Below are positions 35,001-42,339 of a stretch of 64,000 nt of DNA, one piece after another. Within the stretch, counting starts at the first letter, position 1; every line of letters starts with the position of its first letter. The DNA comes from Macrocystis pyrifera (Eukaryota; Sar; Phaeophyceae; Laminariales; Laminariaceae), in the NCBI GenBank assembly GCA_031763025.1, contig JASSKH010000020.1:1767756-1831755 (forward strand). The letters run 5' to 3'. The notes under the pieces were generated by a model that searched no databases, was not told where the DNA came from, and was given only the letters and a program-made list of their open reading frames with translations. Made by a program: the position numbers and the translations under genes.

Positions 35001-35267
35001 TGTTCCCCTCTCTTTTCCTTCCCCTCCCCCCCTCGGCTGCCGCTGCCGTTTGTTTTTGTGTACGACCGGCTGCGTCTACCATTTGTTTTCTTACTCCCAT
35101 TTCTTTCCTTTTGTTCCTCGCCCCCCCCTCCCCCCCGCCCTCCACTGGCCGGCTACGTTTATTTTGTGGTGTTCCTTTGTCGGGTCTTAAAGGAAGTGAT
35201 TTCGCGCTCGGCTTATGGTGTGAACGCTATGTGCCGTTTGTGCGATCGCGTGCTGCAACAGCGTTGA
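16528..35267 (+). CDS. GT10 alpha-1,3-type fucosyltransferase gene, 7 exons (3' part of gene through stop codon)
   Basis: Exons 16528-16668, 20732-20848, 24247-24392, 26603-26710, 27819-27933, 32093-32218 and 35193-35267 join in phase to 828 nt (275 codons plus TGA). Motifs appear in GT10 order: ADGVFFHG, FVFVNLEP, FDLTMTYERSSDVP, FVSNC, HSFGGCLHN, RYKFLLAFENND, DYVTEKVYNG, SGTLPVYWGA, ADFSGPEAL, and a Cys-containing C-terminus AMCRLCDRV. The family (CAZy GT10, GT-B fold, inverting) transfers L-fucose from GDP-fucose to glycan acceptors, normally as a type II Golgi membrane protein; the YVTEK/PVYWG block binds the donor. The seven exons match the catalytic domain; the signal anchor and stem must lie in 5' exons, one of which may be 3380-3472. 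Introns hold a LINE, minisatellites and MITEs. Acceptor sugar and exact linkage cannot be told from sequence. Confidence 0.9.
17107..17185 (+). other. tRNA-like relic followed by T-run
   Basis: Contains TGGTAGAATTTTCACG (box A-like) and GCGAG-TTCGACC-CTCGC, a perfect 5-bp T-arm, then a T-rich run that could act as a pol III terminator. No matching acceptor stem or normal anticodon arm could be drawn. Confidence 0.3.
17346..17876 (-). CDS. Unrecognised 176-codon open frame
   Basis: Longest open frame in the window that is not low complexity or a motif shadow. Contains AFCRFSERFRQTLVFVGMLM, KKASRAQTQGLPIETKGLKA and TEIEKGAPKVGLELSAKLG. Overlaps a 141-codon + frame (17470-17895). No start context, splice pattern or domain is convincing. 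It lies in the GT10 intron between exons A and B. It may be a fragment of a repeat or a nested gene, or chance. Confidence 0.22.
   Translation of the reverse strand: MRLRFRGQSIPGKSAELLTLNAFCRFSERFRQTLVFVGMLMHDSVGALTAKKASRAQTQGLPIETKGLKALHAQHPAHTAHTRVTLGTPQRSSGTIFTEIEKGAPKVGLELSAKLGCLRRPQCSSSVVYLSVAACMYHTLLQQRPPALQIAESEKKATVRTCSLEATALQPGPAHG
18640..18870 (+). repeat. Dispersed GATCT-rich family, best copy
   Basis: About 230 bases: GATCATGATCTATCTG, TTGCGAGAGGTTGTGCAGGA, TCTGCCTTATAGGGCAGATC, CCAACCCAG, GCAGATTC, GGGTCCTACCCGGCAACATG, AGCTAGAT, ATCTGCCTTG, GATCTAGGT, CTGTGGGAATCGATGG. Others lie at 5094-5210, 14700-14870, 26820-26930, 30050-30330, 56930-57130, 60720-60905 and 62240-62350. No coding frame or tail; family unknown. 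Confidence 0.75.
19437..19600 (+). repeat. CAG/GCG triplet tract
   Basis: (CAG)n then (GGCGGC)n then (CAG)n, about 160 bases, followed by a TGGTGCTGG-type tract (19610-19670). In the GT10 intron between exons A and B. Confidence 0.85.
20315..20560 (+). repeat. C-tailed dispersed element, copy 1
   Basis: About 230 bases: AAAAGCGGTTCTTGGTAGGA, GCGCTTCACGCTTGGTGCAA, TGCCTGGTCGGTGAAAACCC, CTCCGTCCCGGCATTGTAGG, GGTCATACGACTGCGGCCAT, ending ATGAGTAC and a C run. Related copies are at 1864-2044, 37370-37830 and 59700-60140. Confidence 0.75.
20732..20848 (+). CDS. GT10 exon B (FDLTMTYxxSSDVP motif)
   Basis: 39 codons, phase 0 at both ends. The acceptor follows a T-run (TTTTTTTTAATCAG) and the donor is GAG|GTATGT. 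The peptide contains FDLTMTYERSSDVPLGYVG, the family hallmark usually written FNWTMTYRxDSDxxxPYG. It sits 20 bases downstream of a 30-base poly-C run and about 160 bases upstream of an intronic LINE. Confidence 0.87.
21018..22760 (+). mobile_element. LINE (non-LTR retrotransposon), 5'-truncated, reverse transcriptase relic
   Basis: Spread over several frames are reverse-transcriptase pieces: GQAGFR, RSCVDHVYTLGK, FVDARKAYDTVW, LQGVAQGCTVSPS, then LMFSDVFVRVSETHEGLQ where the catalytic F/Y-A-D-D has become F-S-D-V, and YAYLGVDIS. Further on are a CPCGEAIE...VGECEI segment like the C-terminal zinc-knuckle region and SRNGAPSQKGCVVNGQ near the stop. At least two frameshifts precede FVDARK and a (TA)n tract interrupts the block after SPS. 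The 5' end stops at a C-rich tract; the 3' end is TGA, GTACG, then a long C run. It lies in the GT10 intron between exons B and C, same strand. Inactive. Confidence 0.85.
22763..23036 (+). repeat. Poly-C / C+T-rich tract after the LINE
   Basis: Several runs of 14-32 C separated by CT-rich sequence, starting immediately after the LINE's GAGTACG. Open frames here are proline/glycine repeats and not genes. Confidence 0.9.
23640..24235 (+). other. T-rich intron end before exon C
   Basis: From about 23770 the sequence is mostly T with G/C (GTTTCG, GTTTTG) repeats up to the exon C acceptor. The same composition, reversed, begins at 63912 in the right arm. Two overlapping hydrophobic open frames are by-products. 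Confidence 0.7.
24247..24392 (+). CDS. GT10 exon C (FVSNC...SFGGC motif)
   Basis: 146 nt; starts in phase 0 after CAAAAG, ends in phase 2 at canonical AG|GTTAGT. Encodes AKDGFGSPDATAAFVSNCEA, then an Ala/Lys-rich helix, then HATVHSFGGCLHN. This corresponds to the GT10 segment with FVSNC and a downstream V-x-SFGxC, whose cysteines are conserved in the family. Preceded by about 480 bases of T-rich intron built on GTTTC/GTTTT units. The paralogous exon is at 63762-63906. Confidence 0.93.
24430..25130 (+). repeat. ~60-bp minisatellite in GT10 intron (left arm)
   Basis: Diverged units read TTTTAGTGTGGGAGCTCCTA, then AAGTTATGAGGCGGTCTATC, then AATAGGCTTAGTGCACTA. About 10 units, interrupted near 24742-24855 by a duplicate of the sequence just after exon C. 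Mirrored at 63240-63690. Confidence 0.85.
25150..25240 (+). other. tRNA-like relic, left arm
   Basis: Matches 63098-63178 in reverse complement. Retains ACGCCTTAGCTCTCTCCCGT and CAACCCCGGTTC; the box B is damaged here. Confidence 0.28.
25260..25860 (+). repeat. Degenerate TGTATGTGCTG-type short tandem repeat, left arm
   Basis: Roughly 600 bases of 8-12-base units built from TGTATG, TGTGCTG and TGCACTG, in the GT10 intron between exons C and D. Open frames are Cys/Tyr/Leu low complexity, so not coding. Confidence 0.82.
26603..26710 (+). CDS. GT10 exon D (YKFLLAFENN motif)
   Basis: 108 nt; enters in phase 2 (completing an Arg codon), exits at CA|GTGAGT. Acceptor TTTTTTTGGCCAACAG. Encodes a variable basic stretch (KGSGATNRQTNKIEVLG) followed by RYKFLLAFENND, the GT10 motif just upstream of the donor-binding block. 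The right-arm copy (62460-62567) has the same length and keeps the FENN end but differs strongly in the first half. Confidence 0.93.
26985..27120 (+). repeat. Dispersed GGTTGATGCAAG family
   Basis: ATTGGTTGGTGCCCGAGTTG, AATGGTTGATGCAAGAGGTC, CGGGCGCAACATGA. Related segments are at 28740-28890 (+), 62040-62170 (-, arm partner), 23500-23620 (-) and 4490-4630 (-). Confidence 0.7.
27456..27765 (+). repeat. CAN-triplet tract in intron before exon E (left arm)
   Basis: About 300 bases of CAA/CAC/CAG/AAC triplets. The frame of exon E is stop-free from about 27497, giving an Asn/Thr/Ser-rich stretch that ends ASFRSLWCR just before the exon. Confidence 0.88.
27819..27933 (+). CDS. GT10 exon E (donor-binding YVTEK / PVYWG block)
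   Basis: 115 nt, completing a Gln codon from exon D. Encodes LNDYVTEKVYNG, LQSGTLPVYWGA, NNVDQYVPKGSIVK: the most conserved GT10 stretch, with the Glu and Lys of YVTEK that contact GDP-fucose. The acceptor follows a 300-base CAN-triplet tract. The best 5' splice site is a GC donor, AAG|GCAAGA, because it restores SIVKAADF across the junction in phase 0; a GT (ATT|GTAAAG) six bases earlier is also phase 0 and would drop Val-Lys. Both sites are identical in the second copy. Confidence 0.95.
28930..29211 (+). CDS. Unrecognised protein-like fragment with 61-bp duplication
   Basis: Open frame of 93 codons, with RFDNVFYDLPTDERHRVMRE, then HHLLRTGTIYDTRKDP, then LSVLPCPPNPNMCKTILLK. Composition looks protein-like, not low complexity. 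A perfect 61-bp tandem duplication (29068-29128 and 29129-29189) follows. It lies in the left-arm-only segment inside the GT10 intron, so a mobile-element origin is more likely than a host exon. Family unknown. Confidence 0.3.
   Translation: MVQSLSRCPKRFDNVFYDLPTDERHRVMREEHHLLRTGTIYDTRKDPLSVLPCPPNPNMCKTILLKSSVRAAVPSKPKHVQNHTSQIRMTTSS
29190..29260 (+). repeat. Tandem ~32-bp duplication
   Basis: ATACGTATGACAACGTCGTC and ATACGTATGACGACGTTGTC, each followed by CTA(TA)GACTGCTGT, directly after the 61-bp duplication. Confidence 0.75.
30050..30330 (+). repeat. GATCT-rich family, near-complete copy in left arm
   Basis: Same module order as 18640-18870, with GATCTATCTATCTACAGAT at its 5' end. The right-arm partner is 60720-60905. 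Confidence 0.72.
30781..30886 (+). mobile_element. MITE-like palindrome, copy D
   Basis: 106 bp, in the GT10 intron between exons E and F. Left flank TA present; right end is slightly decayed (CCCCCGTGA). Confidence 0.83.
32093..32218 (+). CDS. GT10 exon F (ADF...YFAWR)
   Basis: 42 codons, phase 0 at both ends. Acceptor CTTCTTATAG follows a C/T-rich tract; donor AAT|GTAAGA. Encodes AADFSGPEALAKHLKFLAG, NKDAYEAYFAWRDD and an acidic EEEERFQN end, matching the GT10 C-terminal pattern DF-x-SP-xx-LA-xx-L...Y-xx-Y-xx-W. The equivalent part of the right-arm copy would fall in the 60308-60407 gap. Confidence 0.92.
32605..33930 (+). repeat. Two copies of a G-run element ~1.2 kb apart
   Basis: 32605-32720 and 33825-33925 share a G run, AAGCCT/GAGCCT, TGACCCCGG(G/A)TCTGAG and GGGAGAGA...AAGGGGCGAAGA. 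Both lie in the intron between exons F and G. Confidence 0.6.
33464..33575 (-). mobile_element. MITE-like palindrome, copy E
   Basis: 112 bp with TA flanks, in the GT10 intron between exons F and G. A few extra bases lie in its centre. Confidence 0.85.
34651..35050 (+). repeat. 200-bp tandem duplication in last GT10 intron
   Basis: 34651-34850 and 34851-35050 are nearly identical at a period of exactly 200 (CTTTGGTTCC at 34661 and 34861), pyrimidine-rich, ending about 140 bases before exon G. Very few differences, so recent. Confidence 0.92.
35193..35267 (+). CDS. GT10 terminal exon G with stop codon
   Basis: 25 codons including TGA, entering in phase 0 after GTCTTAAAG. Encodes EVISRSAYGVNAMCRLCDRV then LQQR. 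A C-x-x-C near the C-terminus (here CRLC) is common in eukaryotic GT10 enzymes. Its acceptor is preceded by about 900 bases of pyrimidine-rich intron that includes a 200-bp tandem duplication. A 79-bp tandem array starts about 100 bases past the stop. Confidence 0.82.
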   Translation, partial: EVISRSAYGVNAMCRLCDRVLQQR

Positions 35268-35367
35268 CGGCTCTGACGGGTATAACATATTAGGGTATGC
35301 TTACTAGATCATTCATCTATTAATGGATGATCCTTGGAATCCTCTACATTATGCCGTTGTCATGTTG

Positions 35368-35745
35368 TGTAAAGGGTTGTATCGTACAAACCGTCCCACA
35401 TACCCACCGGGCAAGCTGTGTACATCACTATGATTCCGTTGGAAGATGTTGCGCACAAGCTGTACCATACAGATCCCCACCCGGCATTTTGTTGTTCCGC
35501 TGTAAAATTTTACATAGGAGCCGTACAGACCCCCAAGCGGCAAACGTTGTTGCGCGACTGTTGGAAATATGTTGCATAGGAGCTGTGCCATGCAGATCCA
35601 CATGCGGCAAATAATGTTACGCCAATAGTTTCCGTTGTGCGATGTTGCCTAGGATCTGTGCCGTACAGATCCCCACCCGGCAAGCAAAGGTAACGCCAAT
35701 GTTTTCCTTTGTAGGATGTTGCATAGGGGCTGTACCATACACGGT
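35368..35745 (+). repeat. ~79-bp tandem repeat just downstream of the GT10 stop
   Basis: About five units with GATGTTGCATAGGAGCTGTA, CCATACAGATCCCCACCCGG, CAA and a spacer with GTTACGCCAATGTTTTCC. It begins about 100 bases after the stop and may lie in the 3' UTR. Confidence 0.82.
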
Positions 35746-35899
35746 GAAGAAGCATGTTCGCAAAAGAGCCGCGTTACAAAGAGTATAGCAAAATTGTATC
35801 TGATCGTTCAGCAGATAGTACATACCAGGCGGATCTATCTACCCCGAAGGATCTAGGTCATGAGCTGAGGATCTGTCTGATCTTTATGATATTTTCCAT

Positions 35900-37210
35900 A
35901 TATGGAAAGCTCTGCCGGGTAGAACGATGGAAATGTCGATATCTTGTTTTCTTTGTACACGTAGTATACGACAATTTTACTTTACGCCCCTTTTGAGAAC
36001 CGCACAACTGCACCCATTCATGTTTGGAGAGCAGCGTACGTACTATTCTTTAGTTTCTTGTGGGATTGGTTTTTGCGGCAATAAGAAAGGTTAAGGGTTG
36101 AACGAATAGCATGCCCTCGTGTTCGCGCTGTGTCTGGCGGAAGCGGGGCGATGAGTTGGAGAAAAACTGGTGAACACTTCGTGTCTCGCGTGTGTGTGGA
36201 GATGTGCCCACCTTTCCACGTACGAGTTGTTGGAACCGACGCGATTTGTCAAGTTTTGTTTTGTGGTTTGTGCGCGTGTGTGTGTTTTTTCATTGTTTCT
36301 TCGCTGTGGAGAAATGTTGACCCCTAGCTGGTGGAAGCGATGCTGGAGACGTGTTAACCTCTATTACTTGCTGTGGAGAGCGATGCACGGAACGCTTGGT
36401 TCATTGGGAGGTGAACGCATGCCCCCCCCCCCTCGCCCTCCCTCTAGCTTTCGGAAGGTGTGCGACGTGTGGAGGTTGTGGTCTATTTTTGCGGTGGATA
36501 TATATGATATATTGTGCGTATAAACGCTGAGCTCCAGGTGACGAGTTGCTGGTTGATATATCCTTGCCCTGTACGGCTAGCGAAGCCGATGCCGGAGATA
36601 TTTTCGCTCACCTGTGGTTGTTGGAATCGGTGCAATGCGGCGGGCAGTGCTTAGGTTGTGCGGGCGGCAGCACAAGCTTCTCTGCGAGTTGGTGGTGCAA
36701 GCCGAAGCGATACGACGCCCGAACCATCCGTCCAAGGGTCTGTAGGGTATGACCAAAAGGTACCCGGATACAGAGCCTGGTAGCGTTTTGGCACACCATG
36801 GTAACTATCCGGGTAAGTATCTGGGTAAGTACGCAGGTACATCAAAGGTTCATGCCCCACTCGGCGTACCCTCGGAACGCTTGATGTATGCCGGTCGAGG
36901 AATAATACTCTCTCTGAATACATGGTGGAAACGATGTGTCGCGACGCGTGCGTCCGATGACTTGTGCTCGAAAGAATGTTTGCTGCCGGAAGAGATGCGT
37001 GACCTGCATGATCTGTCCGCCTGTCGTTTTTGAGTGCGATGATCTGTAGGGTGTGCATGATCTGCACATCCACGCCCCAATCCACTGTTCTGTCCCTGTT
37101 TCGTTCAAAGTTGTCAGTGCAGATCATGACGTGGATTTTTTGTATATTTTTGTGTGTGTTCCCCACGGGTGGAAACATGCTGTTGGAAAAACGACGAGCG
37201 ATACGTGTGA
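35900..37210 (+). other. Left-arm sequence without recognised gene
   Basis: Loose repeats of GTTG(G)TGGAA(G/C)CGATGC occur at 36230-36720. A 208-codon - frame (36651-37277) overlaps several others, lacks motifs and looks like chance. This stretch corresponds to the right-arm gap. Confidence 0.5.
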
Positions 37211-37369
37211 TCGTTGTACACATTGCTCTACGTGATGATTTGTAAGTTGTGCCTGACTTATACAAACGTTTCTTCACCCCGCTGATCTGTATGATTCAGG
37301 TCGCAGGCAGATTATGTTCTGAACTGTCCGATGTGGGGTATGTATGCTTGATGAAGGCCGTAGAAATTT

Positions 37370-37830
37370 GCGGGAGTCCCCCCTCTCCCCCCCCCCACCT
37401 GGACTCATTGAAACTGTCATCCATTTGCGAGGAAGTCCGCCTCACAAGCGGTTCTTAGTAGGATGCGACTCGCCCATCACCTTTACGGCGCTTCGTGCTT
37501 ATTGCAAGGGATGCCTGCCTGGTTGGTGATAACCTGACCTGCTCTGTCCCGGCATCGTAGGGATACGAGGGTCTATGGTCATACGACTGAGGCCATGCAA
37601 AATACCCCTCCTCCCCCTCCCTCCCCCCCCCTCCCTCCCCCCCCACCCATGGTCTATGGTCATACGACTACGGCCATGCATGGTGCTGAATACCCCCCCC
37701 TCCCCCCCCCCCATGGTCATAGACTACAGCCTTGCGGAATATCGAGTACCCCTCCCCCCCTGGCGAAGGTCTATGGTCATACGGCTAGGGCCATGCCTGA
37801 TATTGAGCCCCCCCCCCCCGACCCCTAACC
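37370..37830 (+). repeat. C-tailed element with four tail-like tandem copies, left arm
   Basis: Contains the element body (37400-37600) followed by four repeats of TCTATGGTCATACGACTACG, GCCATGC, AATA or GAGTA and a C-rich run. Mirrored at 59700-60140. Confidence 0.78.
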
Positions 37831-38159
37831 CCGCCCGTCTAGTGAGAGCAACTTGTCCACAATCGAGGGCGTTGGGTGCATCAGACGCCATAGGGTTTGT
37901 TTGTCTATTTTTGTTTCCGGCAGGCGTAGAAATATCGGCGGCGGACCCTACGAGTATGGTTATGTTTTTCGCCCGGCACAGTGAGCAGTGGCAGTATAGG
38001 ATACCTTCGTACGGGCTAAGAAACGGATCCAAGAGGGGTAAGGCTGGGTTTTTTACTTTGTGAAACGGGTGAATTCGGAGCTTGTTTCGATTCGGTATGT
38101 CGGGTCCCGAATTTCTTGTTTTTGTTCTAAACCTCAGCCCGGCATTTTTGAGCGCTCGT

Positions 38160-39520
38160 CATCTTGGGATGGGTAGATGGGTTTCCTGTACTGCTGTTCC
38201 AGCTAGGGTTCCGAAGTATTAGATTTTCGCGTTGCACTGAGGAGGGTTTTGTGTCAACCGCGTGGTATGCCCGACATCGTTTTCGTCTGTGGCGTTGCTT
38301 TTTTACATTTGGGATAGCTAGGATGGATTCGAATTTTGGACAGTTATCTGGTCTATTGTACGTTGCGCCAAGCTATTACTAGAACATGAGGGCATTTTGG
38401 ACGTACGTCGGGTCTATTCTGTATGGGGGTAGCTATATAGCATTTTCGGCCTATGCTGTATCGGGTCTATAACGTGCGCTAGCCAGGATAGCGAAGCATT
38501 TTGGACAATTTTGAGTTTATTATCGTAGCACGGGGTAGGACAGCAAGGCACAAGACAGTACATGCGTGTCTGCTTTGTGTGGTGCAGCCTAAGATACCAA
38601 TACGGTAATGAATGGTCGATCTATCATAGTGCCGGTATGCACAAAGCCAGCAATACCGGGACACTGCTACAGCGGCAACCGGCACTACTCCACACACTGC
38701 CGCACTGGTTAGTCCCATCTGTGCCAAGCAATTGCACAGGCGCTATAGCGGGCAGCCGTCACTACTCGACCAACACTATATGGGGATCACTACTGCAGCG
38801 AAGCATGTTTGGATGTATGTCGGGTGGATGGCAGAGTAGTTTGCACTGATATCGAGTCGAAGAGTGGTGCTACCGCATCTCGGATTCTGGACAGGATCGG
38901 GCCAATGAGAGACGCTATGCTTGCTAGGAGAGCCACATACAGTTTGGACAAGTATCGGGTCTATATATGTGGAGCTAAAGTATAAAGGACCGCGAAGCTT
39001 GCAGTTGGTGCTACTGCGGTTACGAAACTAAATAATTCTGGACGAGATCGGATCTAAAAGCTAGCTATTAATTGGATCGCGGAACATACGTTTGGTTGTA
39101 TTATAGCCGAGATTCCAATCATACTGGACAGGGTCGGGTCTATAGTCGGAGCTACAGTAACTTGGAAATGAAGCAATCGTCTGGATAGTATTGCGTCGAC
39201 AAGATCGGGTCAGAAGTATGCGACGCTACAGTAGCTAGGGTAGCAACGAGGGTTGAGCAATATTGGATGTGCGTTTCGTATGTAGGATACGAGAGAGTTT
39301 TTGGACAATGTCGTGTCGGGTCTACAATACAGGTGCAGGATTCCTAAGCCTTTAAAAACAATCTCGGGTCCGTAAGTGGAGCTGCAATATAGCTAGTATC
39401 GCAACATGCTCTGGACAGCAGCACCGGGTCAAACCTGTGGCGTCAGCCAGGACAACAACGGGCGTACCTGGTATTTATTTGGACAAACGTCGGGGTAATT
39501 TTCGTCGAGTGCGCCGCACA
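38160..39520 (+). repeat. Degenerate minisatellite, 60-80-bp unit, left arm
   Basis: Repeated theme: ATTTTGGACAAGATCGGGTC, TATA, then GGAGCTACAGTAGCTAGGAT, AGCGAAGCAT. At least 14 diverged units. No coding signal. Confidence 0.83.
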
Positions 39521-39599
39521 ATCGGGTACTTCCTACGGGTGTATATCGCTCAGTCCTTGGTCCCTCAATACAATGACCTTTTTCGCTGTAGAAAAATAG

Positions 39600-40340
39600 T
39601 CGGAAGTGCTGTGTTGCGGAACTATCAAGAAACCCCGCTGTAGAAAATACCTCGGAAATGCTGTTGCGAAACTAGTGGCGTGTTGGGGATCACGACCCCC
39701 TCCTCGTGCACTTATATTTCGCGGTACAGAGATGACTTGTCGATCTGTCGTGTACTTTGTAGTAATCATATCGTAACAGTCAGAACAGTAGCACAGCAGG
39801 GCTGGCCCTCTACCATACACCGTGCTTCACATGTTTTTCATTGCACAACCGACGCCGCAGCCGCAGTATCAACTTCAAGACGAGAAGTGATTCGCTTTTG
39901 TGTTGCGATCCTCTGCGTGGTACATACGTGTTCTGTCTATTCGTCTGTCGATTACTTGGTAACCGTCGTGCGTACCAGCGCAATATCAAGAATCCCCACT
40001 GTAGAAAATTGTCGGAGATGCTGTGTTGGCCATCTGGACACCCCGCTGTAGAAAATACTCAATTTGGGTTCATGTCAGTTACATGTCGACTTCGTCCATC
40101 TCATCCGCCCAAGATACGCCCCCCCGCATGAAACCCTCGACACCGAACTCGAAGCCGAAATGTTGTAGGATGTTGAATGCCCTTTACGAGCCGAGAAGAG
40201 TACCCCATATCCCCGCACAGTACGACCACAAGTAGTACCGATAGCCAGCACGTCGGTTGTTTGTCACAACAAGTAAACGACAGATTAACAAGAGATCTCT
40301 GTGCCGCGAAATAGTTGTTGGCGAAATGAGAACTGGTGGA
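39600..40340 (+). repeat. Spacer mosaic: CCCCGCTGTAGAAAAT modules
   Basis: Repeats of ATCAAGAAACCCCGCTGTAG, AAAATACGTCGGAAATGCTG, plus GGGGATCACGACCCCCTCCT and GACTTGTCGATCTGTCGTGT. The same modules recur at 43960-44290, 46195-46290, 46670-46880 and 47690-47780. No gene seen. Confidence 0.65.
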
Positions 40341-42240
40341 TGCATGCTCTAGGGGGCAAGAGCTTGCCGCCGGCGTCCTACGGTATCCTCCCAAACCTGA
40401 AAAAAGCCCATTTTTTGTTGTGTGTTGTTACACATTCAACAGATTGACGCATTTTCAACTGCCGGGTTGTTTTTGCGAGTACCGAAACATACGATGAGGA
40501 TCTCAAAATACCAATAAAGGCGAAAGGTAGAAGGTAATCAACTAACTGCTGTTGTAAAAGACTTACGATAGTATGCAATTTTGGGTCATTCTCTCTGCGA
40601 GTACCGAAACATACGACAAGGATCGCAAAATACAAGTAAAGGCGAAAAGTAGAACGTAATCAACTAACTGCTGTTGTTGTAAAACACCTACGATAGTCCG
40701 TATGCAATTTTTTAGTAGTATGCAATTTTTTAGTAGTACTCGTAGATAATTTTGTTGTGGCACAAGAAGTATTCCACTCCTGTTGTTACGTAAAATACCT
40801 GCTTGTGCTATCGTATGCGAAGTTGTTGTTGACCAAATAAATGAGAAATGAGGTGGATGCATGCTCTAGGGGTAAAAAAACATGACTTCGTAAGTACTCG
40901 TAATTTATGGAAATATCATATCGTATAGGGGGTATATATAGCCGGCGTCCCCGGTGGCTTGGTAGGTGGTCCGCGTGTCTATCAAGATCAATTTCGTGGG
41001 TTCAAGTCTCACCGAGTGCATATGCTCGTAGGGGCTGTTTCTTGCATAAAAGAAATTGATTAGCGGAAAGCGCGAGAGCGTGAGTTAGCTACATTCGATG
41101 AAAATCGACGAGCAGTGGTGCTGAACCCTATGCGCGATACAAATAAAGGCACGTGCCTGGGGGGGAGAAGGGAAGACACCTGTGACCACGGCTTGTCCAG
41201 AAGGTCGTCGAGGGTAAAACCTCTTACCAATTAGGCTGGAAAGTGAAAGTGAAGAGTAAAAAAAATAAAAAAAAAAAAAAAAAAAATAGGCTAGCCCTAT
41301 ACTTTTACCAGGCTCTACTGGTATAGTATGCGAATGACGACGCTTTGTTGGCCAATATAAATCATTTTGTGAGTTGTTACACATTCGACGGGTTGACATG
41401 TATTTTCAACCGGCGGGTTATTATTTGCGAGTACCGAAACGTACGATAAGGATCGCAAACAAATAAAGGCGAAAAGTAGAAAGCAATCCACTGCTGCCGG
41501 CGGCGTCCTACGGTATCCTCCCAAACCTGAAAAAGGCCCATTTTTTGCCGTTCACTGCCGTAAAAGACTTGCGACAGTTTGCATTTTTTTTTCCATTCGA
41601 GACGGATACAGCACTACAGCAGTATATTCGTAGATAATTTTTCTGTGGCACAAAAAGTAACCCACTCCTGTTGTACTGTAAAATACCTGCTATAGTATGC
41701 GAATGGAAACGCGAAGTACACCGAAAAAGTATTATTTCAGCTGGTGCGACGATACACGATAGACGCTCGATCTCGACAAAGACTCAGCCCACGGGAAACC
41801 CGTGCGGTGGCGGGCAAGATCAACTAGTATATATGGCGAGCTCGAAGAAATGAGGTGGATGCATGCTCTACGGGGCAAGAGCTTGCCGGCGGCGTCCAAC
41901 GGTATCTTCCCAAATCTGAAAAGAAGCCCATTTGTTGCCATTCGACACGTTTGTTGTACTGTTGTTGTAAAATACCCGCTCGTGCGACGATAGACGATAT
42001 ACGTTTGTTGTAACTGTAAAAGACTTGCTCGCGCGACGATAGACGATAGACGCTCGATCTCGACAGAGACTCAGCCCACGGGCAACCCGCTCGGGGACGG
42101 GAAAGAGCAACTAGCATAGATGACGGGCTCGAAGAAATGAGGTGGATGCATGCTCTGGGGGGCAAGAGATTGCCGGCGGCGTCCTACGGTATCCTCCCAA
42201 ACCTAAAATAAAACCCATTTTTTGCCATTCGAGACGGATA
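40335..42240 (+). repeat. Spacer mosaic: GGTGGATGCATGCTCTAG modules
   Basis: AAATGAGGTGGATGCATGCT, CTAGGGGGCAAGAGCTTGCC, GGCGGCGTCCTACGGTATCC, TCCCAAACCTGAAAAA recurs complete or partial near 40335, 40855, 41490, 41850 and 42135, alternating with GACGATAGACGATAGACGCT segments. The SINE at 40942-41287 interrupts it. Confidence 0.7.
40942..41287 (+). mobile_element. tRNA-derived SINE with A-tail
   Basis: The 5' part holds a pol III box A-like TGGCTTGGTAGGTGG and box B-like GGTTCAAGTCTCAC, about 40 bases apart, followed by an unrelated body (CGCGAGAGCGTGAGTTAG, then ACACCTGTGACCACGGCTTG) and a long A-rich tail ending near 41287. A related copy is at 7967-8282. Possible short target duplication: ATAGCC before, ATAGGC after. 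Inactive or active status cannot be judged. Confidence 0.75.
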
Positions 42241-42339
42241 CAGCAGTAGTAGTACTCGTACGAGTCGACGACACGAGGAAAGTGCATGGCTTGAGCTGTT
42301 TGCTGCTGCTTTAACAGTTGCTGTTGTTGCCTGTTTGAT

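Larger units (their letters stand above)
24040..39520 (+). repeat. Left arm of a large diverged inverted duplication
   Basis: Matches the reverse complement of about 58130-64000. Anchor pairs: 24247/63906, 26603/62567, 27819/61471, 28100/61200, 30500/60480, 37230/60300, 38330/59320, 39040/58640 and 39420/58230. Exons differ by about 5-8% by eye; introns differ more and have indels. It includes two stretches without partner: 28255-30085 and 30595-37211. Confidence 0.9.

Noticed and set aside
34082-35145. Long - strand open frames (186-226 codons)
   Set aside because: Gly/Arg/Lys/Glu-rich complements of the same C/T-rich tract; no motif.
34295-35293. 332-codon open frame on + strand
   Set aside because: Runs through a pyrimidine-rich intron with a 200-bp duplication; the product is Pro/Phe/Cys low complexity and its end is out of frame with the real terminal GT10 exon.
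36651-37277. 208-codon - strand open frame
   Set aside because: No motif, overlaps other frames, Tyr/Pro/Thr-rich end from a short GTA/GGTA repeat; cannot be tested against the other arm because of the gap.
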